64,000 nt of DNA from Mariniflexile gromovii (GTDB lineage Bacteria > Bacteroidota > Bacteroidia > Flavobacteriales > Flavobacteriaceae): contig NZ_JAGJCB010000001.1 of assembly GCF_017814435.1 (NCBI RefSeq), positions 186,001 through 250,000 of the forward strand, read 5' to 3'. Under the pieces are notes generated by a model. It was given only the letters and a program-made list of their open reading frames with translations, searched no databases and was not told the origin of the DNA. Positions 8,100-16,979 of this stretch are shown one piece after another; position 1 is the stretch's first letter, and each line of letters opens with the position of its first letter. The translations under genes were made by a program, and so were the position numbers.

Positions 8100-9131
8100 T
8101 TAAATATTTAGAGACGAAAATAATTTTGTTAACTCACTACTTGAAGGTCTTGGTGCATCTGGAGTTACAATATTACCGTTGGGGTCAATTAAAATAAATC
8201 TAGGAATTCCTTTAATTTTATAATCTAAAACAAACTGTGATTGCCATCCGTTTGGAGCAAATAATTGTATGCCGCTGAGTTGTTTATCGGCTATCATTGC
8301 TTTCCAATCTTCACGTGCTTTTTCCCAAGAACCACCGTGGCTTCTATCATCATCAATAGATAAGCTTACAAATTGAATGTTTTTACCGTGGTATTGTTTT
8401 TCTAAAGCTTTTAACGATGGTATTTCAGCCTTACATGGTCCGCACCATGTAGCCCAAACATCTACGTACACATATTTCCCTTTTAAATCGGATAATGAGG
8501 TTTTGCTTCCATTATAATTTTCATAATCTTCAAAAGTTGGTGAAGCTACACCTGCTGCCAATTCTGTTTTTAAGGCAATAGATTCCGCTAAATACCCTTT
8601 GTAGTAATTTAGCATCGGGTCTATGTTTTTAGATAACGCATTCGTTATTGAGGTGTCAATATTTTTATTTGCATTGTAAAACTCGGTTAATTTAGTTTTA
8701 ATCTCACCAAATTTTGACTCTAAGCCTTCCATATCCAAATTGCTCAATGCGTCCATATCTAAAAGTTGCTCTTGCATTAAGCTGTTTTTTGCTAAAAAAT
8801 TACTGTGTTCTGCACCAGTTCCTGTATAAGTTATCGTTTCGTCAAACTGTTTTGTATCTAAAGTAATATTGATATCGAAACCGTTTTTCAAAAATAAATT
8901 TGTTGATTCATTGCCGTCAAAAAAATTATAAACACCAGTTTCTACTTTTAAGGTATCGCTAAAAGTACCATCGGTATTTACTTTAATAGTTTTGGAATAG
9001 GTACGCGATCTTACTACAATGGAGTCACTATTTTTATCTGTGATTTTACCAGACAGTGTTACGTAGTCTTTCGGTTCTTCTTTACAAGCAATTATAGCAA
9101 TGGCAGCAGTTAATAAAAGTAGTTTTTTCAT
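8100..9131 (-). CDS. Thioredoxin-like (TlpA/ResA) lipoprotein with DUF4369-like N-terminus
   Basis: The 343-residue product starts with a lipoprotein signal (hydrophobic core, I-I-A-C at residues 13-16, Cys then K-E-E), so it is anchored on the periplasmic side or outer membrane. Residues 20-120 form a beta-rich domain of the DUF4369 type seen in Bacteroidota thiol-disulfide proteins. Residues 200-343 are a redoxin domain with the active site W-C-G-P-C-K near 228-233 and a cis-Pro region (K-G-I-P-R-F). It probably reduces or rearranges disulfides of envelope proteins. A CAAAAGTA block at 9155-9162 (TACTTTTG on the coding strand) fits its promoter. Confidence 0.9.
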   Translation of the reverse strand: MKKLLLLTAAIAIIACKEEPKDYVTLSGKITDKNSDSIVVRSRTYSKTIKVNTDGTFSDTLKVETGVYNFFDGNESTNLFLKNGFDINITLDTKQFDETITYTGTGAEHSNFLAKNSLMQEQLLDMDALSNLDMEGLESKFGEIKTKLTEFYNANKNIDTSITNALSKNIDPMLNYYKGYLAESIALKTELAAGVASPTFEDYENYNGSKTSLSDLKGKYVYVDVWATWCGPCKAEIPSLKALEKQYHGKNIQFVSLSIDDDRSHGGSWEKAREDWKAMIADKQLSGIQLFAPNGWQSQFVLDYKIKGIPRFILIDPNGNIVTPDAPRPSSSELTKLFSSLNI

Positions 9132-9154
9132 GAATATTTTTAATTTTTGAAATT

Positions 9155-9162
9155 CAAAAGTA
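9155..9162 (-). promoter_or_regulatory. Putative -7 promoter element for the thioredoxin-like lipoprotein gene
   Basis: On the minus strand this reads TACTTTTG, an exact TAnnTTTG match, 24 bases upstream of the ATG at 9131. No clear -33 TTTG is visible at the right distance. Confidence 0.5.
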
Positions 9163-9211
9163 ACTTTTTAATAAATTTTTCATCTATATTTTGAGAAACA
9201 TTAACACTTAT

Positions 9212-10066
9212 CTAAAGTTTATGTGTTAGCTTTTCATAAGGCACCATTTCATGAATTATGTTTAAAGCAAACAATTCTTTTTGAATGGTATGAACCGTTT
9301 TTTTATCGATTAAGCTTTGCGACCATTCAGTAATACTTAACCATTCGCGTACATCGTCCAATTGTTGCTCGTACCTATTGGCAATAGTTCTATCTATGCT
9401 TGGAATGTCTTTAAATTCTGAAGTTGTATTATTTATAATATCTAAAATTGTTTTTAAATCATCTTTATGGGATTTTATAAAATCTTCTCTTACAGCAATT
9501 ACAAAACAAGGCCAAGGTGTAGGGCAGTTGCCTATTCTTCTAAAGGTTCCGTTATCAACAAGTGGTTTTGTAGTGAATTTCTCCCACATAAAATAATCGG
9601 CAGTACCATTTATTAAACCTTCAATAGCACCGTTCAAATCGTTAATAACTTCAAAATTCAAATCGTTTTTTAAATCCCAATTATTATTTTCAGCATTGAT
9701 AAAAGCCATTAAATGCGACCCCGAACCATACCTACTAATAGCGGCTTTGGTACCTTTTAAATCTTCAATGGTTTTATAAGGTGAATTTTTTGCCACATGA
9801 ATTCCCCAATTTAAAGGTGTTTGCACAAAAGTCTGTACAATTTTACTAGGGTTCCCATCAATAATATCTTTTATGATGCCTTCAGTAAGTATAACAGCAA
9901 TATCTATTTCTTTATTTCTGAGCGCTTTACACATGGCGCCCGTACCCTCTGGGTAATCTTGCCAGCGTAAATTGATGTTTTCCTCTTTGTACTCTCCGTT
10001 TTTTAAGGTTAAATACCACGCCAAATTAAAATGTTCAGGTACGCCACCTATTTTTACATTGTTCAT
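9212..10066 (-). CDS. Cytosolic periplasmic-binding-fold protein (NMT1/THI5-like)
   Basis: A 284-residue type 2 periplasmic-binding fold protein with a start motif V-K-I-G-G-V-P-E-H-F and the segments L-R-W-Q-D-Y-P-E-G-T-G-A and Y-K-T-I-E-D-L-K-G-T-K-A-A, typical of ABC substrate-binding proteins for thiamine precursors, taurine or nitrate-like ligands. There is no signal peptide or lipobox, and no permease or ATPase nearby, so it is predicted to stay in the cytoplasm. The neighbour nine bases away inside the run is a nucleoside phosphorylase. The ligand is unknown; it could be a sensor or an enzyme as with MqnA/MqnD. The codon at 10069 is TTG; the ATG at 10066 is preferred. Confidence 0.75.
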   Translation of the reverse strand: MNNVKIGGVPEHFNLAWYLTLKNGEYKEENINLRWQDYPEGTGAMCKALRNKEIDIAVILTEGIIKDIIDGNPSKIVQTFVQTPLNWGIHVAKNSPYKTIEDLKGTKAAISRYGSGSHLMAFINAENNNWDLKNDLNFEVINDLNGAIEGLINGTADYFMWEKFTTKPLVDNGTFRRIGNCPTPWPCFVIAVREDFIKSHKDDLKTILDIINNTTSEFKDIPSIDRTIANRYEQQLDDVREWLSITEWSQSLIDKKTVHTIQKELFALNIIHEMVPYEKLTHKL

Positions 10067-10078
10067 CAAATCAATCTT

Positions 10079-10948
10079 TTATTCAATAATTTTATTAAGG
10101 GTATAAGTTATAAGATTTTCAACAACTTGTGAGGGGTTTTCACTAAAAGTACCCTGGGCTCTGTTGGCTATAATCGCATTTAATGATACCGCATGGTGCC
10201 CTAGTAATTTTGATAATCCATATATGGCCGAAGTTTCCATTTCAAGATTCGTAATTTTCAAACCATCAAAATTGAAACTATCCATTTTGTTATTCAGGGC
10301 TTCATCTTGAACAGCTAAGCGTAAAACACGCCCTTGAGGGCCATAAAACCCGCCTGCAGTTGCCGTTAAACCTTTAAACGTTTCATTGCTTTCAAGTTTT
10401 TTTTGTAAAGATTCGCTATTTTTTATTACAATGGGTCTTGCTTTATTGCTATGCCAATTAGTTTGTTTTATAAAAGCAGTTTCAATTTCTGGGTTACAAA
10501 TGGATTGTATTTGGTAGGCGTGAAGCATGCCATTTAAATCTAGGGCATGGGTGCTTAAAACGAAACTATCCACAGGGATATCTGTTTGTAATGAACCCGA
10601 GGTGCCAACTCTTATTATTTCAAGGCTTTTAAGTTTTGCCTTTGGGTGCCTTGTTTCTAAATCGATGTTAAAAAGAGCATCCAACTCATTTAAAACGATG
10701 TCAATGTTATCGGGTCCAATACCTGTAGAAATAACCGAAATTCGTTTCCCTTTATAGCTACCGGTATGGGTTTTGAACTCTCTTTTTTGAGTTTTAAATT
10801 CTATGGTATCAAAATGCTTTGAAACTTTTTCAACCCTGTCTTGGTCGCCAACAAAAATAATGGTACTAGCAATATCTTCTGGTTTTAAATTTAAATGGTA
10901 AACACTGCCATCAGGATTTAATATAAGTTCCGACGCTTTAATGGGCAT
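10079..10948 (-). CDS. Nucleoside phosphorylase (uridine/purine phosphorylase family)
   Basis: A 289-residue member of the PNP/UDP phosphorylase superfamily, which splits nucleosides with phosphate into base and (deoxy)ribose-1-phosphate. Diagnostic segments are V-G-D-Q-D-R-V near 33-39, the G-I-G-P-D-N-I block near 76-82, R-V-G-T-S-G-S near 112-118 and the substrate-binding L-E-M-E-T-S-A-I-Y-G near 235-244. It overlaps the downstream end of the DUF1835 gene by 11 bases, implying translational coupling. It fits the uridine phosphorylase-like group, but base specificity cannot be read from this. Confidence 0.88.
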   Translation of the reverse strand: MPIKASELILNPDGSVYHLNLKPEDIASTIIFVGDQDRVEKVSKHFDTIEFKTQKREFKTHTGSYKGKRISVISTGIGPDNIDIVLNELDALFNIDLETRHPKAKLKSLEIIRVGTSGSLQTDIPVDSFVLSTHALDLNGMLHAYQIQSICNPEIETAFIKQTNWHSNKARPIVIKNSESLQKKLESNETFKGLTATAGGFYGPQGRVLRLAVQDEALNNKMDSFNFDGLKITNLEMETSAIYGLSKLLGHHAVSLNAIIANRAQGTFSENPSQVVENLITYTLNKIIE

Positions 10949-11879
10949 TATAAATAGTTTTTATTAATTTATTTTCCTGTTTATTGAATTGAAAATCGAA
11001 TTTATTAACGCCTCCAAAAACCATTGAGTTGTTTACTTCTAAAGCAAAATTATGCTGACCAAGCAAGGCTTCGTGTCCTTTTCTATTCAATTTTATGCTA
11101 TTTTCTTCTTCAGTAAAAAAGATACTGAGTTTTTCAATAATTCTTGAAATTTGCAAGTCGCCATAACCATAAAAACCTTGGTAATTAAGGGCGTAACCCA
11201 ATAAATGGTGTTTCGATTTTATGCTCCTACTTTTTACAATCTCTAAAACATTACGTTCAATAACATTTAAGCCATCTTTGGTTTCCGGAAAACGTTCTAA
11301 ATGCGCTTTTAAACAATTGCTTAAATATTTAAACGAGGAATTTGTAACAATGAAGGGCTTTAACAAATTATGGTCTTTGCCACAGTAAATACCCCAAACG
11401 GTTACGGCTAAATCGATATCTTTAGGAGTCAGCTCTATTTTATCTCTATAATGTTTCAAAAGCTGCCCTGAATTAAGTTCTGCCAAACCTTTTAAATTTT
11501 TGTTTTTTTCAACTTTACCACTACAAACCAAATAGAGTGGCAGCTTGATTTTTTTTTGTTGAATGAGACTAATAACAGCAATCATGTTAATATGGCAAAA
11601 CAAATCGTATTCAAACCAAAGAACAATTTCTGAATATTTTTCTGAATGATTTAATTTATCTAACTCTTGTTCAATTTCATTTATAACTAAATCGATATCA
11701 TAGAAATCACTAAAAAATTTCTTTCTTAATTTTGAAAATTCTTCGGAATATACTTTTTCTACAGTTGGTCCTTCACACAGCATTTCTTGCCATGTAAGGA
11801 TGTCTCCTTCAATATTTAGCTCATTGAGGCGATTGGTTAACACGGAACCATTGGTGACATGAAGTGGTATTTTGTTCAT
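10938..11879 (-). CDS. DUF1835 domain-containing protein
   Basis: The 313-residue protein opens with H-V-T-N-G-S-V-L-T-N-R-L, the DUF1835 start, followed by W-Q-E-M-L-C-E-G-P. The family is common in Bacteroidota and Firmicutes, often near stress or RNA-related genes, and its biochemical role is not established. No transmembrane segment or signal peptide is present. It overlaps the nucleoside phosphorylase gene and lies three bases after the SUI1 gene, so the four genes from 12212 down to 9212 look like one operon. Confidence 0.8.
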   Translation of the reverse strand: MNKIPLHVTNGSVLTNRLNELNIEGDILTWQEMLCEGPTVEKVYSEEFSKLRKKFFSDFYDIDLVINEIEQELDKLNHSEKYSEIVLWFEYDLFCHINMIAVISLIQQKKIKLPLYLVCSGKVEKNKNLKGLAELNSGQLLKHYRDKIELTPKDIDLAVTVWGIYCGKDHNLLKPFIVTNSSFKYLSNCLKAHLERFPETKDGLNVIERNVLEIVKSRSIKSKHHLLGYALNYQGFYGYGDLQISRIIEKLSIFFTEEENSIKLNRKGHEALLGQHNFALEVNNSMVFGGVNKFDFQFNKQENKLIKTIYNAH

Positions 11880-11882
11880 AAA

Positions 11883-12212
11883 TTAACCGCCAACGCGCTT
11901 AACGTTAAACCCTTTTTCTTTTAGCATTTTCATGATTTTATCGCGATAATCGCCTTGTATAATTATTTTATCATCCTTAAAACTGCCACCAACACTTAGT
12001 TTGGTTTTAATTTCTTTAGCTAAAATCTTAAAATCTTCGGTAGCACCCGTATAACCTTCTAAAATGGTTATGGGTTTGCCCTTGCGTTTTTCATATTTAC
12101 AAAGAATGGGGTCGTCTTGCATCCAAATTTTTGATGCTTCATCATTGTTTTCTACTGGTTCTTCCTGAACATGATCTGGGAAAAGGTTTTTTAATTGATC
12201 TTGTAAGTCCAT
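11883..12212 (-). CDS. SUI1/YciH-family translation initiation factor-like protein
   Basis: The 109-residue protein has an acidic N-terminal tail and a C-terminal SUI1 (eIF1) fold: R-K-G-K-P-I-T-I-L-E-G-Y near 43-54, L-S-V-G-G-S-F-K-D near 73-81 and I-I-Q-G-D-Y-R-D-K near 84-92. Bacterial YciH can discriminate start codons in vitro but its physiological job is unsettled. It is the first gene in the four-gene minus-strand cluster, with a GC-bearing leader (12213-12270) containing cagtcgcagccgcagttctc-like text and no clear promoter match. Confidence 0.88.
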   Translation of the reverse strand: MDLQDQLKNLFPDHVQEEPVENNDEASKIWMQDDPILCKYEKRKGKPITILEGYTGATEDFKILAKEIKTKLSVGGSFKDDKIIIQGDYRDKIMKMLKEKGFNVKRVGG

Positions 12213-12270
12213 AGTTATAGTATTCAGTCGCAGCCGCAGTTCTCAGAACATTGCGATTGCCACTTAAAAT

Positions 12271-13221
12271 TTATTTTTTAATTAATCCAAGTTCTATTAA
12301 ACGCTCTGTTAAAAATTCGCCTGCTGTAATATCTTCAAAGGCTTTTGGGTTGTTTTCATCAATACATTCATCCAAAACATTTAATTTCATTTCACTTATA
12401 GGGTGCATGAAAAACGGAATGGAATAGCGTGATGTGCCCCAAAGTTCGCGAGGTGGATTAATAACACGGTGGATGGTAGATTTTAGTTTGTTATTGGTAT
12501 GTCTGGATAACATGTCGCCAACGTTTATCATCAACTCATCAGGTTCAGCAATGGCATCAATCCATTCGCCTTTATGGTTTTGTACTTGCAGTCCACGACC
12601 TTGTGCGCCCATTAACAACGTAATTAAATTAATGTCGCCATGTGCTGCTGCACGTACAGCTTCCTTAGGCTCTTCAGTAATTGGTGGGTAATGTATGGGT
12701 CTTAATATAGAATTTCCGTTGTGTATATAATTATCAAAATAGGTTTCTTCCAAACCTAAATGCAATGCAAGGGCGCGCAACACATATTTTGCTGTTTTCT
12801 CAAGCATTTTATAGGCTTCTTTTCCAACTTTATTGAATTCAGGAAGCTCTTCAACCATAACATTACCAGGGTATTCAGCCTCCAATTTTGGGTTATCTTC
12901 AACATATTGCCCAAAGTGCCAAAACTCTTTTAAATCACCTTCTTTTTTACCTTTGGCGCTTTCTTTTCCAAACGATACATAACCTCGTTGACCACCAATA
13001 CCTGGAATTTCATATTTTTGTTTCGTTTCAACTGGTAAGCTGAAAAAATTCTTTACTTCGCCATATAATTTTTCAACTAAAGCATCGTCTAAAAAATGAC
13101 CTTTTAATGCTACAAACCCAATGTCTTCATAGGCTTTTCCTATAGCGTCTACAAATTTTTGCTTTCTAACAGCATCTCCCGATGTAAAATCGTTTAAATC
13201 TACACTTGGTATAATATTCAT
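12271..13221 (-). CDS. Isopenicillin-N-synthase-type 2-oxoglutarate/Fe(II) oxygenase
   Basis: A 316-residue DIOX_N plus 2OG-FeII_Oxy protein. The iron ligands are visible as H-G-D (A-A-A-H-G-D-I-N near 206-213) and a distal His in S-T-I-H-R-V near 264-269, followed by the 2OG-binding R-Y-S-I-P-F-F near 283-289. Members hydroxylate or oxidise small molecules; the substrate here is unknown. It is widespread in Flavobacteriia as a single gene. A TACATTTG promoter element lies 28 bases upstream on the minus strand. Confidence 0.9.
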   Translation of the reverse strand: MNIIPSVDLNDFTSGDAVRKQKFVDAIGKAYEDIGFVALKGHFLDDALVEKLYGEVKNFFSLPVETKQKYEIPGIGGQRGYVSFGKESAKGKKEGDLKEFWHFGQYVEDNPKLEAEYPGNVMVEELPEFNKVGKEAYKMLEKTAKYVLRALALHLGLEETYFDNYIHNGNSILRPIHYPPITEEPKEAVRAAAHGDINLITLLMGAQGRGLQVQNHKGEWIDAIAEPDELMINVGDMLSRHTNNKLKSTIHRVINPPRELWGTSRYSIPFFMHPISEMKLNVLDECIDENNPKAFEDITAGEFLTERLIELGLIKK

Positions 13222-13248
13222 GAGGAATCTTTTAATTATGTTCTATAA

Positions 13249-13256
13249 CAAATGTA
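13249..13256 (-). promoter_or_regulatory. Putative -7 promoter element for the 2OG oxygenase gene
   Basis: Minus-strand TACATTTG matches TAnnTTTG and ends 28 bases before the ATG at 13221. A TTG lies upstream, at a longer than usual spacing. Confidence 0.55.
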
Positions 13257-13355
13257 CAAAAACATTGCTAAGATTTATGCAATGGCATTGAGTTTACTTT
13301 GCAAATGAATTCCTCTTTTTATGGTATATTTGGTTTTTACCAAACACCTAAATTT

Positions 13356-15359
13356 ATGAGTGATAATTCAGTTACCGTTAATATAAATTTTGATACCAAC
13401 CAACTTGATAATAATACCTTGTTGCATTTGTATAAATCCATGTTAAAACCACGTTTGATAGAGGAGAAGATGCTTGTTTTATTACGTCAGGGAAAAATAA
13501 GCAAATGGTTTTCTGGCATAGGGCAAGAGGCGATTGCCGTAGGTGTAACCTTGGCTTTAAATGAAGATGAATTTATTTTGCCTATGCATAGAAATTTAGG
13601 CGTTTTCACCTCAAGAAATATACCCCTATGCCGATTGTTTGCACAATGGCAAGGAAAGGCTTCGGGCTTTACAAAAGGTAGAGATCGGTCCTTTCATTTC
13701 GGAACGCAAGCATATAAAATTGTGGGAATGATTTCGCATTTAGGCCCGCAATTGGGTGTTGCCGATGGAATTGCTTTGGCTTCAAAATTGAAAAACAAAA
13801 ATCAAGTTACTGCTGTTTTTACAGGTGAAGGTGGCACAAGTGAGGGCGATTTCCACGAAGCTTTAAATGTAGCATCGGTATGGCAATTACCCGTTTTATT
13901 TTGTGTTGAAAATAACGGATACGGACTTTCAACGCCCACAAACGAGCAATATAATTGCCAACATATAGCCGATAAAGGCATAGGTTATGGCATGGAATCC
14001 CATATTATTGATGGTAATAATATTATTGAAGTTTATACCAAAGTAACTGAAATAGCTAGAAGCATTCGTAATAATCCACGACCTGTTTTACTAGAATTTA
14101 AAACGTTTAGAATGCGTGGTCACGAAGAGGCGAGTGGTACTAAATATGTCCCTCTAGCGTTGATGGATGCTTGGGCATTAAAAGACCCAGTGGTTAATTT
14201 TGAACTATTTTTAAAAGCGCAAGGCATTTTAGCTGAACAGGAAGATGCACAATTAAAAGAGACTATTTTAAATGAAATCAACGAGCATTTAAACAACGCT
14301 TTCGCGGAAGAAGACATCGTTCCAAATGAAAGTATCGAATTAAACGATGTATATCAAGAATTTAATTATCAGAATGTTGCATATAATTCAGAAGCAAAAG
14401 AAATTCGATTTATTGATGCCATTTCTGAAAGTTTAAAACAAAGCATGGAACGCCATCAAGATCTTATTATCATGGGGCAAGACATTGCTGAATATGGTGG
14501 CGCTTTTAAAATTACTGAGGGTTTTGTAGAACAATTTGGAAAAGAGCGCGTAAGAAACACACCTATTTGCGAATCGGCCATTATTGAAACCGCTATGGGT
14601 TTATCTATTGCAGGGATGAAGGCTGTTGTTGAAATGCAATTTGCCGATTTTGTTTCTTCAGGATTTAACCCTGTAGTTAATTATTTGGCAAAATCGCATT
14701 ACCGTTGGGGACAAAACGCCAACGTTGTTTTAAGAATGCCTTGTGGCGGTGGTGTAGCTGCAGGTCCGTTTCATTCGCAAACCAATGAAGCTTGGTTTAC
14801 CAAAACACCAGGTCTAAAAGTGGTATATCCTGCATTTCCTTATGATGCCAAAGGGCTTTTGAATACAGCCATAAACGATCCTAATCCGGTACTGTTTTTT
14901 GAACATAAAGGTTTATACCGCAGCATCCGTCAGGAAGTACCAAAAGATTATTACACGCTGCCTTTTGGTAAAGCCTCATTGCTTAGAGACGGCAACGATG
15001 TGACTGTAATTAGCTATGGTGGAGCTGTACATTGGGCACTAGAAACTTTAGACAAAAACTTAGACATAAAGGCCGATGTAATAGATTTACGAACGCTGCA
15101 ACCTTTAGATATCGAAGCTATTTTTACTTCCGTTAAAAAAACGGGGAAAGCTATTATTTTACAAGAAGACACTTTATTTGGTGGTATCGCCAGTGATATT
15201 TCGGCTTTAATTATGGAGCATTGTTTTGAGTATTTAGATGCGCCTGTAAAACGTGTTGGCAGTTTAGAGACTCCCATTCCGTTTGCTAGTCAGTTAGAAG
15301 AACAATATCTTCCTAAAAACAGATTTGAAACGGCTTTAATTAATTTGCTGAATTATTGA
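13356..15359 (+). CDS. Fused alpha/beta E1 component of branched-chain/2-oxoacid dehydrogenase
   Basis: One 667-residue chain carries both E1 subunits. The alpha part has the TPP motif G-E-G-G-T-S-E-G-D-F ending in V-E-N-N-G-Y-G, and the beta part starts near residue 345 with R-F-I-D-A-I-S-E-S and continues with transketolase-like V-V-E-M-Q-F-A-D-F and a C-terminal domain. It decarboxylates 2-oxo acids (2-oxoisovalerate type) and passes the acyl group to an E2 lipoyl protein, not present in this window. Fused E1 is usual in Bacteroidota. I prefer the ATG at 13356 to one at 13299 because a TATATTTG element at 13325-13332 lies between them; this is not proven. Confidence 0.9.
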   Translation: MSDNSVTVNINFDTNQLDNNTLLHLYKSMLKPRLIEEKMLVLLRQGKISKWFSGIGQEAIAVGVTLALNEDEFILPMHRNLGVFTSRNIPLCRLFAQWQGKASGFTKGRDRSFHFGTQAYKIVGMISHLGPQLGVADGIALASKLKNKNQVTAVFTGEGGTSEGDFHEALNVASVWQLPVLFCVENNGYGLSTPTNEQYNCQHIADKGIGYGMESHIIDGNNIIEVYTKVTEIARSIRNNPRPVLLEFKTFRMRGHEEASGTKYVPLALMDAWALKDPVVNFELFLKAQGILAEQEDAQLKETILNEINEHLNNAFAEEDIVPNESIELNDVYQEFNYQNVAYNSEAKEIRFIDAISESLKQSMERHQDLIIMGQDIAEYGGAFKITEGFVEQFGKERVRNTPICESAIIETAMGLSIAGMKAVVEMQFADFVSSGFNPVVNYLAKSHYRWGQNANVVLRMPCGGGVAAGPFHSQTNEAWFTKTPGLKVVYPAFPYDAKGLLNTAINDPNPVLFFEHKGLYRSIRQEVPKDYYTLPFGKASLLRDGNDVTVISYGGAVHWALETLDKNLDIKADVIDLRTLQPLDIEAIFTSVKKTGKAIILQEDTLFGGIASDISALIMEHCFEYLDAPVKRVGSLETPIPFASQLEEQYLPKNRFETALINLLNY

Positions 15360-15402
15360 CTAATTGTCTGTTTTAAAGTATTTTAATGTGAAAATTTGTC
15401 AG

Positions 15403-15427
15403 AATAACTGAAAAAATTTCAGTTATT
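15403..15427 (+). terminator. Hairpin between E1 and hsp20 genes
   Basis: AATAACTGAAA and TTTCAGTTATT form a perfect 11-base stem with a 3-base loop, followed by TTTTC. It lies 44 bases after the E1 stop and may end that transcript; AT-rich stem, so moderate support. Confidence 0.55.
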
Positions 15428-15493
15428 TTCAATTGGTATTTTATTTGCTTATACCTAGTAAAATTAATTGTATAACTTTTAAAATATTTAATT

Positions 15494-15973
15494 ATGAGTA
15501 CTCTAATTCCAACAATTAAGTCTGGCAACAAAAAGCCAGTTGAACCTAATTTTAATTTATTACCAAGTTTACCTTCTTGGTTTGATGATATCCTAGGTAA
15601 AGGCCTAGGAACAGAGTTTATGTCTAATTTTAATACGGGTATTACCTTACCAGCTGTAAATGTTATTAATTCTGATAACGAATTTGTAATTGACATGGCA
15701 GTTCCCGGTTTAAAAAAATCTGATTTTGAAATCAATATCGACAACCAAGTATTGTCTATAGGTGTTGAAACCAAAACAGAAAACAATGAAAAAAATGAAA
15801 ACTATACGCGCAGAGAGTTCGGATATTCTTCATTCAAAAGAACATTTACAATTCCAGAATCTGTAGATGCCGATAAAATTTCGGCCGATTATAGCGATGG
15901 TATTTTAAAAATCCATCTTCCAAAACGGGAAGAAGCAAAAAGGAAACCTGTTAAACAAATTAAAATTTCTTAA
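15494..15973 (+). CDS. Hsp20/alpha-crystallin small heat-shock protein
   Basis: The 159-residue protein has the alpha-crystallin domain at about 50-150: L-P-A-V-N-V-I-N-S-D-N-E-F near the start, D-M-A-V-P-G-L-K-K-S-D-F in the middle and F-K-R-T-F-T-I-P then S-D-G-I-L-K-I-H-L-P-K. It ends with K-Q-I-K-I-S, a variant of the I-x-I/V oligomer tail. These proteins hold unfolding clients until ATP-dependent chaperones take over. It is monocistronic, closed by the terminator at 15978. Confidence 0.95.
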   Translation: MSTLIPTIKSGNKKPVEPNFNLLPSLPSWFDDILGKGLGTEFMSNFNTGITLPAVNVINSDNEFVIDMAVPGLKKSDFEINIDNQVLSIGVETKTENNEKNENYTRREFGYSSFKRTFTIPESVDADKISADYSDGILKIHLPKREEAKRKPVKQIKIS

Positions 15974-15977
15974 CTAT

Positions 15978-16006
15978 GGAAGAGAGCAAAAAAGCTCTCT
16001 TTTTTA
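15978..16006 (+). terminator. Rho-independent terminator of hsp20
   Basis: AAGAGAGC and GCTCTCTT form a strong stem around an A6 loop, followed by a T6 run; it starts five bases after the hsp20 stop. Confidence 0.9.
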
Positions 16007-16025
16007 TTACAATATTTTAGCATCG

Positions 16026-16033
16026 TAATTTTG
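16026..16033 (+). promoter_or_regulatory. Putative -7 promoter element for the 3D-domain lipoprotein gene
   Basis: TAATTTTG is an exact TAnnTTTG match, 25 bases before the ATG at 16059 and just after the hsp20 terminator. A -33 TTTG is not clearly placed. Confidence 0.5.
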
Positions 16034-16058
16034 TATCTTTAAAAACTAAAATTAAGCC

Positions 16059-16484
16059 ATGTTTAAAAAGTTTTTTCTACTACTGTTTTTAGTTTTTGTT
16101 TATAGCTGCAAAGAAAAAGAAATTCCTTTTGAAGCAAATTATACGTGGCACCATCTAAAGGTTACAGCGTCGGCATACAATTCAGTAGTATCGCAAACCG
16201 ATTCCAATCCGCATATTACGGCGTTTGGCGACAGTTTAAAACCCGGATTGAACTACATAGCAGTTTCAAGAGATTTATATCGTAAGGGTTTAAAACGTGA
16301 TACACCAGTGAAAATTAAAGGTTTTGACAGTATTTTTTTTGTAAAAGACCGCATGCACTCACGTTGGAAAAACAAAATTGACATCTATATGGGAACCGAT
16401 GTAAAGGCTGCAAAAAAATGGGGTAGAAAAAAGGTTTCAATTTCCTATGGCGTATTGAAACCTTTAGATTCTATAAAGAAATAA
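16059..16484 (+). CDS. 3D-domain lipoprotein (MltA/Rpf-like peptidoglycan domain)
   Basis: A 141-residue lipoprotein with signal peptide and lipobox (V-Y-S-C at 14-17). The rest is a 3D (three-aspartate) domain: V-T-A-S-A-Y-N-S near 36-43, T-A-F-G-D-S-L near 53-59, I-A-V-S-R-D-L near 66-72, F-V-K-D-R-M near 92-97 and I-D-I-Y-M-G near 106-111 supply the three Asp residues. In MltA and related proteins this beta-barrel handles peptidoglycan glycan strands. No partner catalytic domain is fused here. Convergent with the ExbD-like gene, whose stop directly abuts its own. Confidence 0.85.
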   Translation: MFKKFFLLLFLVFVYSCKEKEIPFEANYTWHHLKVTASAYNSVVSQTDSNPHITAFGDSLKPGLNYIAVSRDLYRKGLKRDTPVKIKGFDSIFFVKDRMHSRWKNKIDIYMGTDVKAAKKWGRKKVSISYGVLKPLDSIKK

Positions 16485-16979
16485 TTAATTGTTTTCAGTT
16501 TCTATAAGTGTAAACGGGTAGGCTTCCTTTACTTTTCTAAGTTCGTAGTAAGCTTTTGATAGTTCATTTTGAACTTCAATAAACCGTTTGTAGCTGGTTT
16601 GTTGTCCGGTTTGCAAAGAAACAACCGCTTTGGTTGGGTTTTCAGAAGCCATGGATGATTTCTCACCATTACAATAACCACAAGTATTGTCACCGTTGTT
16701 ATCAATAAAATTCTTGGTGGTATTTTTCAATGCTTCAATGGGTACTATTTGGTTGCCAATCATAATTTCATCATCATTATTTATGATTATTTTTAAAACA
16801 TTGCGCTCAATTATGGGGCTTGAACAGTCAATTCCGGGTGGACATTCTTCAGGCAATACTCTATTAATCCCTTCATCTGAAGAAATTGTAGCTGTTACCA
16901 AAAAGAAAATGAGTAATAAAAACGCAATGTCTGCCATAGAGCCAGCATTTACTTCGGGCATTAATTTTGAATGTCTCAT
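16485..16979 (-). CDS. ExbD/TolR-family protein
   Basis: A 164-residue protein with the ExbD layout: short cytoplasmic start, one membrane helix at about 16-35 (M-A-D-I-A-F-L-L-L-I-F-F-L-V-T-A) with the proton-pathway Asp17 in A-D-I-A-F, then a periplasmic part. ExbD works with ExbB and TonB to energise outer-membrane receptors; neither partner is beside it. The periplasmic part has an insertion with a C-x-x-C pair (C-G-Y-C near 98-101) and an earlier C-P-P-G-I-D-C, unusual for short ExbD proteins. A solitary ExbD of this kind is common in Flavobacteriia. Confidence 0.82.
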   Translation of the reverse strand: MRHSKLMPEVNAGSMADIAFLLLIFFLVTATISSDEGINRVLPEECPPGIDCSSPIIERNVLKIIINNDDEIMIGNQIVPIEALKNTTKNFIDNNGDNTCGYCNGEKSSMASENPTKAVVSLQTGQQTSYKRFIEVQNELSKAYYELRKVKEAYPFTLIETENN

